A DNA stretch of 64,000 bases from an uncultured Carboxylicivirga sp. (GCF_963674565.1 NZ_OY771430.1:868001-932000); one strand, 5' to 3'. Positions 1 to 9,625 are shown, counted from the stretch's first letter. The notes: generated from the sequence alone by a model not told the origin. Numbers and translations are program-made.

Positions 1-1473
1 GCTCACAAATCACTTTTTTCACTTCTTTGCCGCTGGCTTTCAGCACGGCATCCATTAAATCACTTAACATCGGTGCACAACCACCACAACCGGTTCCGGC
101 TTTCGTACATTTTTTTATTTGGCCAACATTGGTTAACTCTCCTTCTTCAATAGCTGATACAATGTTTCCTTTTGTAATATTTTCGCAAGAACAGATAACA
201 GCATCATCGGGTAAATCCAAAACACTTAGTTCAAATCCGCCACCTGTACCTGTAAACAGAAGATTGTCGAGGTTTTCAGGAAGCTTCATCTTGTTGTTGT
301 ATAATTGAAACAACATGTTGTAATCTGAAGCATCGCCAACCAAAATACCACCCAAAAGGTATTTTCCATCTTTGCTTACAAAAAGCTTTTTGTAATTTCC
401 GGTTGATTTGTTTTGATAAACAAGTTCTTCGCGCTGATCTTCATTACCAAATACTTCACCGAAACTTGCCACATCAACCCCAATCAGTTTCAGTTTTGTT
501 GACATGTCAGCAGGTGAAAAGGCTGCTTCTTCACCGGCTATTTTGCGAACGGCTACATCGGCCATTTCATAACATGGAGCCACCAAACCCCATATCATAT
601 TATGAATAAGAGCACATTCTCCGATGGCAAAAATAGATGGATCATTAGTCAAAGTGTCGGGTGTTACAACAATTCCACCACGTTCACCAACCTGTAATCC
701 TGCTGCTCTGGCCAGTTCATCCCTTGGACGAATACCGGCAGAACAACAATGATATCAGTATTGTGTTCCTCTCCATCAGCAAATTCAATTCCGGTAACCG
801 ATCCGTTACCCAGAATGTTTTTGGAGCTTTTATTTAGTTTAATCTGAAGATTTAACGTTTCAAGTTTTTGTTGAAGCACCATGCTACCTGTATCATCAAG
901 CTGACGTGGCATCAGCCGAGGGGCAAATTCTATGATCGAAGTATTTAATCCATCATCTAAGAGAGCCTTGGCTGCTTCGAGGCCAAGTAAACCACCTCCA
1001 ATTACAACAGCATCTTTTTTGTCTTTAATATATGTTTTAATCTTATCCAGATCTTCGATGGTACGGTAAACAAATACGCCTTTCTTGTCGATACCCGGTA
1101 CAGGAGGTACAAATGCGGCAGAACCGGTAGCCAACACAAGGTAGTGGTAGTTTACCTTCAAACCACAATTACTTGAAACCGTTTTATTATCGCGATCGAT
1201 ACTTATAACCGGATCACTTGTTATCAGTCGGATGTTATTCTCTTCGTACCAGTTTCGTTGTGCCAGTTTTAAATCATATACCGAAGATCCGGTATAATAA
1301 TCGGTTAGATGAACCCTGTCGTAAGCTGCCCAAGGTTCTTCACCAAAAACCACCAGGTTAAACTGGTCCATAAAACCTTTAGCTACAAATTTTTCACAAA
1401 ACTTATATCCGGTCATACCGTTTCCTACCACCACTATGGTTGGTAAAGAATCATTTAAAACAAGGTTATTCAT
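1..1473 (-). CDS. nirB: NirB-type NAD(P)H nitrite reductase large subunit, N-terminal part (partial, one-base frameshift)
   Basis: This is the FAD/NAD(P)H-reductase half of assimilatory nitrite reductase, which passes electrons from NAD(P)H to the sirohaem domain. The start is the ATG at 1473, just before an FAD-binding motif (IVVVGNGMTGYKF). A second dinucleotide fold (VVIGGGLLGLEAAK) follows. The reading frame breaks at about 741-743, where one base is missing from a short A run (plus-strand view). In the shifted frame it continues without a stop to the window edge: SAGIRPRDELARAAGL, then the BFD-like [2Fe-2S] motif CSCENITKG with CTKAGTGCGGC. The sirohaem domain lies beyond the window. It overlaps moaE by 8 bp and is the last visible gene of the operon. 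The frameshift may be a sequencing error or a recent mutation; the intact downstream frame favours one of these over an old pseudogene. The family call is firm. Confidence 0.85.
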
Positions 1474-1933
1474 ATGCGTTTTCGTTAGTCTGGTGAATGA
1501 ATGATTGGTGAGTGTGATGATTACATTCGCAATTGCTGCCCCAGGTATGAGTTCCATCGGTATATACTTCTTTTTTCCAGATGGGTACTTCAGCTTTAAC
1601 CCGATCAATTATATATCGGTTGGCAGCATAAGCATCGCCGCGGTGAGCACTTGCTGTAACAATAACAACTGCGCACTCTGTTAAATTCAGACGGCCTGTT
1701 CGGTGAATTCCATTGGCATAATTTAATCGCCATTTGTTTTTGGCATCCGTTAATATCTGATCAAAAACCTCTTCTGCCATAGGAGCATAAGCTTCATACT
1801 CAAGGTACTCAACCTTTTGCCCGTGATTGATCCCTCTTACTTCACCACTGAAGAGTACAATGGCTCCGCTCAATTCACTGTGGGCTTCAGAAAATATTTG
1901 TCCTATATTTATTTCTTTATCAGTAATATACAT
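1466..1933 (-). CDS. moaE: Molybdopterin synthase catalytic subunit MoaE
   Basis: The large subunit of molybdopterin synthase converts cyclic pyranopterin monophosphate to molybdopterin with sulfur carried by MoaD. The 155-residue protein has the family signatures: GAIVLFSGEVR near the N terminus, ECAVVIVTASAHRGDAY in the middle, and KAEVPIWKKE containing the conserved active-site lysines. The C-terminal tail is rich in Cys and His (CECNHHTHQ), a usual variable extension. It sits directly after moaD in the nitrate operon, which fits a need for molybdenum cofactor in the upstream nitrate reductase. The start ATG at 1933 is the first in frame. Its 3' end overlaps the nirB start by 8 bp, suggesting translational coupling. 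Confidence 0.95.
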   Translation of the reverse strand: MYITDKEINIGQIFSEAHSELSGAIVLFSGEVRGINHGQKVEYLEYEAYAPMAEEVFDQILTDAKNKWRLNYANGIHRTGRLNLTECAVVIVTASAHRGDAYAANRYIIDRVKAEVPIWKKEVYTDGTHTWGSNCECNHHTHQSFIHQTNENAYE

Positions 1934-1948
1934 GCTCGTTCATTTTGA

Positions 1949-2200
1949 TTAACCTCCACTGTATGGTGGCATTATAACTACATGATCATTATGAGACAGT
2001 ACTGTATTCTCTTTATTTATTGTCCCATTGATTGCAATGGCGCATTTATTTAACAGTCCAATGGCTGCCGGCTGCATTATCATTAATTGTTGAAGGCAAT
2101 CAGAAATCAGACTTCCGGAAGGCAGTTCCAAAGTAAGTGTCTTATCGAAGTAGTCTTTTAATCCTCCAAAAAATTGTATATAAATTTGTTTTCTCTCCAT
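1949..2200 (-). CDS. moaD: Molybdopterin synthase sulfur carrier subunit MoaD
   Basis: A ubiquitin-like sulfur carrier of 83 residues. The sequence ends in the diagnostic Gly-Gly (PPYSGG), which is adenylated and thiocarboxylated before sulfur transfer in the MoaD-MoaE complex. The ubiquitin-fold pattern is visible (IQFFGGLKDYFDK, then a hydrophobic core, then NHDDHV-like HNDHVVIMPP). It lies 3 bp after moaA and 15 bp before moaE, so the three are certainly one transcript. No adenylating enzyme (MoeB) and no moaC are in the window; they must be elsewhere. Confidence 0.93.
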   Translation of the reverse strand: MERKQIYIQFFGGLKDYFDKTLTLELPSGSLISDCLQQLMIMQPAAIGLLNKCAIAINGTINKENTVLSHNDHVVIMPPYSGG

Positions 2201-2203
2201 TTC

Positions 2204-3184
2204 TTATCCTCCAATATATTTCATTGATAAAGCACTGCCTGTAAATTGTATTTGCTGCTTGTGACCAAGTGCTTCTGCAAGAGCTTGCTTAAATAATTCA
2301 TCATCTGCAATCCGTGATTTTAAACTGATGCTTTGTGTAGAGCTAAGACAACCAAATAATTTGCCGGTACTGTCTAACCGTAAGCGATTACAATCGTGGC
2401 AAAATGGTGTTGTATAATTGGCAATGATACCAAAAGTGTCGCCACTACTTAATCTCCAGTATTCAGATGTAGAACTCTTAGTTCTCGGGATATATGTAAA
2501 GTTGTAGCGGGCTGCAATGGTATCCAGTATTTCATTTTGGCTAAACAGATAGTTACTTTTTGTGTGATGAAGATGCCCCATAGCCATAAATTCAATAAAT
2601 CTAACGGGTATGTTTAAGTTTCTGGCATACTCAAGCAAAGGCAGTATTTCCTGTTCGTTTTTACCTTTCATTATAACTGCATTCAATTTTACAGGAAGTC
2701 CGGCAGAAACAGCCAGCTCAATTGTCTCTTTAACTTTATATGCCTGCGAGTGTCCGGCCATGCGGGTTATAAACTCATTACTTATCCCGTCAAGCGAAAT
2801 GTTTAACGAGACAATTTTCAAATCAATTAACTCTTTCATTTTCCTTTCGAGATACCAGCCATTGGTTGTGATACCAACATTCTTAATTCCCAAATCTTTA
2901 CTGAAACCAATCAGCGAAATTAAATGAGGGCTTAACATCGGTTCTCCACCCGTAAATCGAATTTGTTTTAACGGGCTAATTTGATGTATTTTAGAAATTA
3001 TAGCTTGGTAATCTTTTAGTTGTAATGATGATTCAGACTGTTGAACCGAACGGGCGCTTTGAATCATCTGACCTGGCACATGTTCTTTACCCACACAATA
3101 AACGCAATTGAAATTACACTGATTGGTGAGGCTAACTCTTAGTTTCTCAAAACGACGGCCATATGTGTCAGAAAGAATTGTCAT
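2204..3184 (-). CDS. moaA: GTP 3',8-cyclase MoaA (radical SAM)
   Basis: MoaA catalyses the first step of molybdenum cofactor synthesis: rearrangement of GTP to 3',8-cyclo-GTP by radical SAM chemistry. The N-terminal [4Fe-4S] motif is C23-x3-C27-x2-C30 (CNFNCVYC). The SAM-binding stretch IRFTGGEPMLSP follows. The C-terminal cluster that binds the substrate is seen as FCHDCNRLRLDSTGKLFGC, and the protein ends in the family's Gly-Gly (YIGG), needed for activity. The length of 326 is normal. The start ATG at 3184 lies 1 bp after the stop of the rubredoxin-tailed gene. Expression with nitrate reductase indicates a cofactor supply dedicated to nitrate growth. Confidence 0.96.
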   Translation of the reverse strand: MTILSDTYGRRFEKLRVSLTNQCNFNCVYCVGKEHVPGQMIQSARSVQQSESSLQLKDYQAIISKIHQISPLKQIRFTGGEPMLSPHLISLIGFSKDLGIKNVGITTNGWYLERKMKELIDLKIVSLNISLDGISNEFITRMAGHSQAYKVKETIELAVSAGLPVKLNAVIMKGKNEQEILPLLEYARNLNIPVRFIEFMAMGHLHHTKSNYLFSQNEILDTIAARYNFTYIPRTKSSTSEYWRLSSGDTFGIIANYTTPFCHDCNRLRLDSTGKLFGCLSSTQSISLKSRIADDELFKQALAEALGHKQQIQFTGSALSMKYIGG

Positions 3185-3185
3185 A

Positions 3186-4658
3186 TCAAGCTACGGTTAA
3201 ATGATCTTTTGGTACCACTTTTTTTACAAATAGGCTTTTGGGTGCATCACATGTTTCGCAACAGTAATCATCAGGCAGGTATTGAAAATCAGTACCTGGA
3301 TCAATCCCTTTATTAGCGTTTCCAACAAAAGGAGCATAGATAGTCATGCATTTTGAGCATTGGTAAACAGTCAGTTCTTCCTTCTTGGTTGGTACAGGCT
3401 TCGACTGAATAATTTTCATTTCAGGAAGCGATGCATAATATTTCTTGCTTAAGCTGATCAAACGTTCCGGCAACTCCTTAAAGCTGGCATCTTCCAAGTA
3501 TTGGATGTACTGGTTCGATTCAGGATTAAAATCTTTGGCATATGAAATGCGATAAGACTTAAACAGATTCAGCCAGTTTAGCCATTTAGGATACCATTTA
3601 CGTTCGATCACCACAGAGGTGAAGGGAATATCAGGTTTGCCAATGCTAAAAGTCAGTCCGAAAGTTCGTACATCAACCTTATCGAAGCATCTAACCAGAT
3701 ATCGTCTTAAGTTTAAAGCTTCGGAATTGTTAAATGGCAGATGCCAGTATAACTCAAACGAAGAGTGGCGCATGTTAATACCAAAATGACCAATCATTTG
3801 TTCCCAAAGCAAACGATGTTCGGTTTTAATGTTCTTAACCAGAAAGCTTTTCCAAGGAGTGATACTGATACGGGCTATTCCGGTATGTAAACAAAGGTTA
3901 CAAACATGATTAATAAACTCTATGGTGTATCGGTTGTTTCGCCAGTAAAAACCTGCCCATAAATCCTTTCCTGAAGCCATCTTATGTAATCCTTCATAGT
4001 ATGGAGGAAAATCAGGTATTCGCTTTAAGGGTTCAAAATTAGACAGAGTATTCAACTTGAGTTGTTCGCTCACCTGTACAACCAGTTCGTGTAATGGTTT
4101 TATGGGATGATTAAAAGCAATTTGCTCCAATAAACTGGCAATTTTTGGTATTTCCGGAGAATAAATGAGCTCCGGCCATTCGCGCATCGATTCATCCTGT
4201 GGATTACGCAGGTATAAATGCCAGTAATCTTCTTGTTCTGAAGCAATAAAGTTAAGGTGTCCTGAGAAATGAGGAACAAGTTTTTGAACCGGATCTACAA
4301 TATTGATTTTAATCTTAGGATGATAATCAAATCCTTCCAGGATATGAATGTAAGCACCCGGATTAACCCACGAAGTTGAGGGATAAACATCGTTAGCCAC
4401 AAAGGAACTTACAATATTTTGGGTTTTAGGCTTATCATCCGTTTTCCATTCAAAATCAAGTTGATTGATGTTCATGTATTCTTCAGTCTGTGTTTTTAGG
4501 TTATTAGGAATAGAAAACAGAACATCCTGGCGCGATCCAAAAGAGATTTCTTTATTACCGGTTTGAGAAGCAATCTTAGTAATCTTCAGGAAAACTCCCG
4601 GAGTAAGAATGCCTCCTTTTATCAGGATTCGAACAATATGATTGGTTAGTTCTTTCAT
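3186..4658 (-). CDS. Nitrite/sulfite-reductase half-domain protein with C-terminal rubredoxin
   Basis: A 490-residue protein of two parts. Residues 1 to about 350 resemble the ferredoxin-like and helical parts of nitrite/sulfite reductases: GGILTPGVFLKI and SFGSRQDVLFSI match the start of the NirB/CysI half-domain, and VNPGAYIHILEG a later strand. The four Cys needed to hold sirohaem and [4Fe-4S] are not seen in family spacing; only CNLC near residue 265 and scattered Cys are present. Residues of about 430-485 are a complete rubredoxin: CSKC, PGTDFQYLPDDY and CETCDAPKSLF supply the four iron ligands. It overlaps the nitrate reductase stop by 4 bp and precedes moaA by 1 bp. An electron-transfer role to nitrate or nitrite reductase is inferred from context; the function is not established by sequence. 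Confidence 0.75.
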   Translation of the reverse strand: MKELTNHIVRILIKGGILTPGVFLKITKIASQTGNKEISFGSRQDVLFSIPNNLKTQTEEYMNINQLDFEWKTDDKPKTQNIVSSFVANDVYPSTSWVNPGAYIHILEGFDYHPKIKINIVDPVQKLVPHFSGHLNFIASEQEDYWHLYLRNPQDESMREWPELIYSPEIPKIASLLEQIAFNHPIKPLHELVVQVSEQLKLNTLSNFEPLKRIPDFPPYYEGLHKMASGKDLWAGFYWRNNRYTIEFINHVCNLCLHTGIARISITPWKSFLVKNIKTEHRLLWEQMIGHFGINMRHSSFELYWHLPFNNSEALNLRRYLVRCFDKVDVRTFGLTFSIGKPDIPFTSVVIERKWYPKWLNWLNLFKSYRISYAKDFNPESNQYIQYLEDASFKELPERLISLSKKYYASLPEMKIIQSKPVPTKKEELTVYQCSKCMTIYAPFVGNANKGIDPGTDFQYLPDDYCCETCDAPKSLFVKKVVPKDHLTVA

Positions 4659-7600
4659 GCTGTTGCCTCCACTTTTGATGATTCCAGTATGGCTTTTACT
4701 TCAGGCTTACAGCTTCCGCAACCTGTACCTGCTCCGGTAGCTATGCATAACGAATCAAAGTCAACAACTCCGTTATGTATTTCTTCCAGAATATTTCCTT
4801 CGCCAACATTATTACAACTGCAAACCAACTTACCCTTGACAGCCTGTGGTGTTTGTCCGCTTCGCAATAAAGAGAGGCGTTTGTCAGACAATTCAATCCG
4901 GTTTTCAATCAGTTCTTTAAATTCATTGAACTCAATTTTATCGCCCATAAGTATTGCACCAACCAGCCTGTCTTTATGAATGATACATTTTTTATAATAC
5001 TGTTGTGATTTATCAATGAAAAGAATTTCTTCATATTCTTTTGTGTCAGGACTTTGAGATAAGCCAATGCTACATAGCTCCACTCCCGGGAACTTTAGGA
5101 TATTCATTCCTACTGTACCCTCGTATGTCTTTGTGAAGTCGCCATAAACAGCAGCAGCTGCAACGCAAGCCTGTTGTTCTGCAGCAAGGGTTATGCCATA
5201 CAACTGACCGTTGAATTCGGCTATTTCACCAATGGCATAAATACTGTCATCACTGGTTTCCATTCGTCCGCTAACCACAACACCTCGTTTGGTTTCCAAA
5301 CCAGCTTCAACAGCCAATTCTATGTTAGGTCGTGTGCCGATGGCATAAACTATGGCATCGGTTTGGATAGAGCGACCACTCTGGAAGAATACTTTCTGTA
5401 TTTTTGAACTGTTATTATTAATACTTTGAATAGAAGCAATTTCATCATTCAGCATCAGATCAATATTTTTTTCTGAAATCATTTCGGCCAATAAGGAGCT
5501 GGATAATTTATCAAGCTGTTTATCCATTAATCGCGCATTTCGATGCACAATGGTAACTTTAAGTCCGGCTTCACTGAGTGATGATGCAATTTCCAGTCCC
5601 AGTAATCCACCGCCAACTACCACAACACTCTTTTTAAAAGTCATATAGCTTTTAAGCCGATCTGCGTCTTCTTTGCTTCTGATAGAAAAGGTTCCATTGT
5701 AATCAATCGAAACACCAGATGGTACATTTGGTCGGCTACCTGTACTGATAATAAGTTTATCATAGCTGTGTGAAATACCTTTGCTATCGGTTACAGTTTT
5801 GTTATTGGGGTGAATACTTTCAATCGGGTTATTTGTTGATACCCGTATGTTATATTTCCCGAATAATGAATCTTCCAATCTTACCAGATTATCCCAGCTT
5901 TTATGACCGGTATAATATTCTGGTAAAAGAATACGGTTATAAAAAGGATTGGCTTCTTTTGAAAAAACCAATATTTCATCTTCGGTTTCTAATTTCCTAT
6001 ATTCCTCAATGAACTTACAGGCACCTGCACCTGCACCAATGATAATAATGCGTTCTTTTTCTTTTTTATATTTAATTACATCAACAGCTGTAAATTTAAA
6101 ATCAGGTTCTTTACTGCGGCTATCAACAAGTTCTGAGGTAACGTTATTGGCTCTGGCAATATCTTTATTCAGAATTTTGCCCCAGTGCATGGGTGCAAAA
6201 ACTACTCCTTTTCGAATGGAATCTGTTATGGTTACGGGAATTTTTATGGTGCCATAACGACTGGCTATAATTGCCAGATCACCCTGTTTTAGATTACGCA
6301 TTGAAGCATCTTCGGGGTGAATTTCGAGAAAAGCATTGTTTATATGCTGCTTTAGCTTACTAACCTTGCCGGTTTTGGTCATGGTATGCCAGTGGTCGCG
6401 TACACGACCAGTTGTCAATACCAATGGAAACTGCTCATTAACAGGCTCAGATAGATTACTTTCTTTGGCTACAAACAAGCGGGCCTTTTTATCTGGTGTA
6501 AAAAATTGTTTGTCACCAAATAAGCGTTCATCTCCTTTGTTTGCACCTTCTTTATAGGGCCATTGAGCCGATCCTTCAGATTTTAGTTTCTCATATGATA
6601 AGCCTGAGATATCAATATTGGTTCCTTTGGTTAATGCTTTATGTTCGTCGAATACTGCCGAATCATCTTTAAAATTAAAACCCTTGTAACCCATGTAACC
6701 GGCAAATCGTTTCAGAATGGTGGTATCGGCCAGAGCCTCGCCCGGAGCTTCCAGTACTTTGGGAAGATAGCTGATCCTTCGATCTGAATTGGTCATGGTA
6801 CCTTCCTTTTCGAGCCAACCGGCAGCAGGCAGAATTACATCAGCATAATCAGCAGTGATGCTGTTTTTCGATATATCCTGAACGATCACCAGTCGGGCTT
6901 TTTTTAAGGCTTCTTCAACAACATTGGCATTTGGAAGACTCACCAATGGATTGGTACAGATGATCCAAAGTACCTTTACTTTGTCGTCGAGTACAGCCTG
7001 AAACATCTCGGTAGCTGTGTAACCCGGTTTCTCGGGTAAAGAAGGTACTCCCCAAAAATCAGCTACTTCTTTACGATGCTCCGGATTGTTTAGGTCGCGA
7101 TGGGCAGGAAGCAAATTACTCATCCCGCCAACTTCGCGTCCACCCATGGCATTGGGCTGGCCGGTCAGTGAAAACGGACCAGAACCTGGTTTCCCAATAT
7201 GTCCGGTTAGCAATGATATATTCAGGAGCGACAGGTTTTTATCCACACCTATCACACTTTGATTTAATCCCATGGCCCACATCGATATAAAGCCTTTAGC
7301 CTGTCCGATGTAGTGTGCTGTTAGTCTTATATCTTCAACAGATACACCACAAACTTCTGCAGCTGATTCCAAGGTAAATGACTTCAGAAATTCCAGAACT
7401 TCTTTGTATCCATTGGTATGGTTCTCCAAAAAATCAAGATCAAGATATCCTTCTTCCGCCAGACATTTGGCAATGGCATTATTTAGTGCAACATCAGATC
7501 CAGGCTTCAATTGCAGATGTATATCAGCAATGGAACAAGTTTGTGTTTTGCGCGGATCAGCCACAATAATTTTAATGTCAGGATTGGCTGCTTTGTGTGC

Positions 7601-8173
7601 TTCGAGACGGCGAAATAATATAGGATGACACCAGGCCGGATTGGCTCCGGTAATGAAAAAGCAATCTGCCAGTTCTATATCATCATACGAAATGGGAACA
7701 GCATCTTCGCCTAAAGCCATTTTGTATCCCACAACGGCAGAACTCATACAAAGGCGTGAGTTGGTGTCAATGTTATTGGTTCCAATGTAACCTTTGGTCA
7801 GTTTGTTAACCAGATAGTATTCTTCGGTTAAACATTGACCAGACACATAAAAACCAATGGAATCCGGGCCGTATTGTTCAATCATGGTTTTAATAACAGA
7901 ACCGGTGCGTTGCATGGCCTGATCCCAGCTTACTCTTACCCTTGGCATATTTTTGGCCCATCTTACTTCGGGATACAGCAAACGGTCGCTATAATCCTGA
8001 ACTACATGATGCAGGTTCATGCCTTTGGAGCAAAGTTTACCATGGTTTACCGGATACAGCTCATTTCCTTTAAGTGATAATTTACCTTTAGGACTTTTAC
8101 TGATGGTAATACCGCAGCCAACTCCGCAATAGGAGCAAGTAGTATTATAGGTATGTGAAGATACTTGTTTCAA
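4655..8173 (-). CDS. nasA: Assimilatory nitrate reductase NasA fused to an NAD(P)H-reductase/BFD module
   Basis: A 1172-residue cytoplasmic molybdoenzyme. Residues 1-700 are a bis-MGD oxidoreductase with an N-terminal [4Fe-4S] motif C13-x2-C16-x3-C20 and a fourth Cys near 47 (GKLCSKG), and a Cys near 142 (NSRLCMSSAV) at the place of the Mo ligand, as in NasA/NapA. The C-terminal dinucleotide-exchange domain is visible (APMHWGKI). From about 706 comes a complete FAD/NAD(P)H reductase of the NirB type (IIIIGAGAGACKF; VVVVGGGLLGLEIASSL), ending in a BFD-like [2Fe-2S] domain (CSCNNVGEGNI, then CGSCKPE, near 1113-1155). This module is paralogous to the nirB start in the same operon. The protein should therefore take electrons from NAD(P)H without a separate small subunit. 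It follows the transporter gene by 27 bp. Confidence 0.93.
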   Translation of the reverse strand: MKQVSSHTYNTTCSYCGVGCGITISKSPKGKLSLKGNELYPVNHGKLCSKGMNLHHVVQDYSDRLLYPEVRWAKNMPRVRVSWDQAMQRTGSVIKTMIEQYGPDSIGFYVSGQCLTEEYYLVNKLTKGYIGTNNIDTNSRLCMSSAVVGYKMALGEDAVPISYDDIELADCFFITGANPAWCHPILFRRLEAHKAANPDIKIIVADPRKTQTCSIADIHLQLKPGSDVALNNAIAKCLAEEGYLDLDFLENHTNGYKEVLEFLKSFTLESAAEVCGVSVEDIRLTAHYIGQAKGFISMWAMGLNQSVIGVDKNLSLLNISLLTGHIGKPGSGPFSLTGQPNAMGGREVGGMSNLLPAHRDLNNPEHRKEVADFWGVPSLPEKPGYTATEMFQAVLDDKVKVLWIICTNPLVSLPNANVVEEALKKARLVIVQDISKNSITADYADVILPAAGWLEKEGTMTNSDRRISYLPKVLEAPGEALADTTILKRFAGYMGYKGFNFKDDSAVFDEHKALTKGTNIDISGLSYEKLKSEGSAQWPYKEGANKGDERLFGDKQFFTPDKKARLFVAKESNLSEPVNEQFPLVLTTGRVRDHWHTMTKTGKVSKLKQHINNAFLEIHPEDASMRNLKQGDLAIIASRYGTIKIPVTITDSIRKGVVFAPMHWGKILNKDIARANNVTSELVDSRSKEPDFKFTAVDVIKYKKEKERIIIIGAGAGACKFIEEYRKLETEDEILVFSKEANPFYNRILLPEYYTGHKSWDNLVRLEDSLFGKYNIRVSTNNPIESIHPNNKTVTDSKGISHSYDKLIISTGSRPNVPSGVSIDYNGTFSIRSKEDADRLKSYMTFKKSVVVVGGGLLGLEIASSLSEAGLKVTIVHRNARLMDKQLDKLSSSLLAEMISEKNIDLMLNDEIASIQSINNNSSKIQKVFFQSGRSIQTDAIVYAIGTRPNIELAVEAGLETKRGVVVSGRMETSDDSIYAIGEIAEFNGQLYGITLAAEQQACVAAAAVYGDFTKTYEGTVGMNILKFPGVELCSIGLSQSPDTKEYEEILFIDKSQQYYKKCIIHKDRLVGAILMGDKIEFNEFKELIENRIELSDKRLSLLRSGQTPQAVKGKLVCSCNNVGEGNILEEIHNGVVDFDSLCIATGAGTGCGSCKPEVKAILESSKVEATA

Positions 8174-8200
8174 AGTTTCATGTTTAGGATTTACCGAAAT

Positions 8201-9559
8201 CTATTTACTGCTTACTGTAACAGGTATTGGTGTGGGTTCTCCAAGTATGGTTTCCATTTCTCCCTTGGCTTCCAATTCGGCTTCTTCTGAGAAACGAACA
8301 AATAATGCAGCTGTTGAAATAACCACAACGCTAATGCCGAGTATTAATAGAGCAGAGGAGTAGCTGAGACCTTCTGTTTTAAAAAGGAAACCTGCCATAA
8401 CCGCTCCGGCATTTCCACCGGCTCCAACAATACCACTTATGGCTCCAACAGCTTTTTTATTAACAAAGGGTACAACTGAGAAGGTTGCACCTTCAGACAT
8501 TTGCACAAATAAGCTGAAAAGAATCATGGTAGAAATAGCCAATACCAAATGTGTCATCTGACTAAACAGAATGAGAGCAAGACCTTCAATAAACAGAACA
8601 ACAAATAAGAATAAAACCCTTCCTCGAAGACCGAATTTAATACCGAATTTATCACCAAAAAATCCGCCTAATGATCTGGCAAAGAGGTTCATCAATCCAA
8701 ATAATCCTGCTATTATTCCTGCTGTTTTAAGATCTAATTTAAAATTGTCAATGTAATAAATGGCGGCTATGTTGTTAATAGTAAGTTCTATACCGAAGCA
8801 TGCTCCATATATCAGAAATAGGCCCCATACTCTGTAATCTTTGATTGCAGCAAGAAAACCACCGCTCGAACTCTTAGCCTTCATTTGATAGTCTGGATCA
8901 ATCTTTTTCAGGTCTGAAAGGTTTCCTTCGGGAGTGTCAGTGGTAAATTTATAATATACAAATCCCATTATAAGTAAGGCTAATCCCGGTACAACCATAG
9001 CCAATCTCCAGGCTTGTGTGTTAATATAACCAAGTCCGTTAAAAGCACTAAAGATTACAGGCATAACCATTTGTGTTACACCACCACCCAGGTTTCCCCA
9101 TCCGGCAGTGGTTGCATTGGCTGTTCCAACAACATTTGGAGCAAACATTACCGAGGTGTGGTATTGTGTAATAACAAAAGAAGCGCCTATTCCCCCTATG
9201 CTAAGTCTGAAAAGCAGGAATGATTCATAACTATTACTGAATCCGATTAGCATTACAGGTATTGAGCCTAATATTAAAAGAGCAGTATAAGTAATTCGTG
9301 GACCAATTCTGTCGCAAAGGTATCCAATCAGCAGTCGGGCAAAAATGGTAATCGCAACTGATGATATAATTATATTACCTATTTGTGATTTTGTAAGTAA
9401 AAGTTCTTCTCGTACTACTGCCATTAATGGAGCAATACCAAACCATCCGAAAAAACAAAGGAAAAAGGAAAACCATGTTATATGAAAGACCCTCATGTGG
9501 GGAGCCTTAAAACTAAGAATGTTAATCTTTATGGCTTTATTAGATGAAATTGTAGTCAT
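8201..9559 (-). CDS. narK: Nitrate/nitrite transporter, NarK/NasA family (MFS)
   Basis: A 452-residue inner-membrane protein with about twelve hydrophobic segments, of the nitrate/nitrite porter branch of the major facilitator superfamily. The first nitrate signature is clear (TAGWGNLGGGVTQ), and the second half carries the matching glycine-rich stretch (GIVGAGGNAGAVMAGFLF). The MFS loop motif is GYLCDRIGPR between helices 2 and 3. It is the first gene of the minus-strand nitrate operon, so uptake, reduction and cofactor genes share a transcript. The start ATG at 9559 is supported by a -7 box 67 bp upstream. Whether it imports nitrate or exchanges nitrite is not decided by sequence; the assimilatory context favours import. 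Confidence 0.95.
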   Translation of the reverse strand: MTTISSNKAIKINILSFKAPHMRVFHITWFSFFLCFFGWFGIAPLMAVVREELLLTKSQIGNIIISSVAITIFARLLIGYLCDRIGPRITYTALLILGSIPVMLIGFSNSYESFLLFRLSIGGIGASFVITQYHTSVMFAPNVVGTANATTAGWGNLGGGVTQMVMPVIFSAFNGLGYINTQAWRLAMVVPGLALLIMGFVYYKFTTDTPEGNLSDLKKIDPDYQMKAKSSSGGFLAAIKDYRVWGLFLIYGACFGIELTINNIAAIYYIDNFKLDLKTAGIIAGLFGLMNLFARSLGGFFGDKFGIKFGLRGRVLFLFVVLFIEGLALILFSQMTHLVLAISTMILFSLFVQMSEGATFSVVPFVNKKAVGAISGIVGAGGNAGAVMAGFLFKTEGLSYSSALLILGISVVVISTAALFVRFSEEAELEAKGEMETILGEPTPIPVTVSSK

Positions 9560-9625
9560 AAGGCAGCTTTTAGTTAATAATTGTAATTAAATATTTACTT
9601 AAAGAAGTAATACGATACTTAAATG

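Noticed and set aside
1..609. Plus-strand frames at 27-308 and 403-609
   Set aside because: They are antisense to the frame-shifted part of nirB, which has clear conserved [2Fe-2S] motifs on the minus strand.
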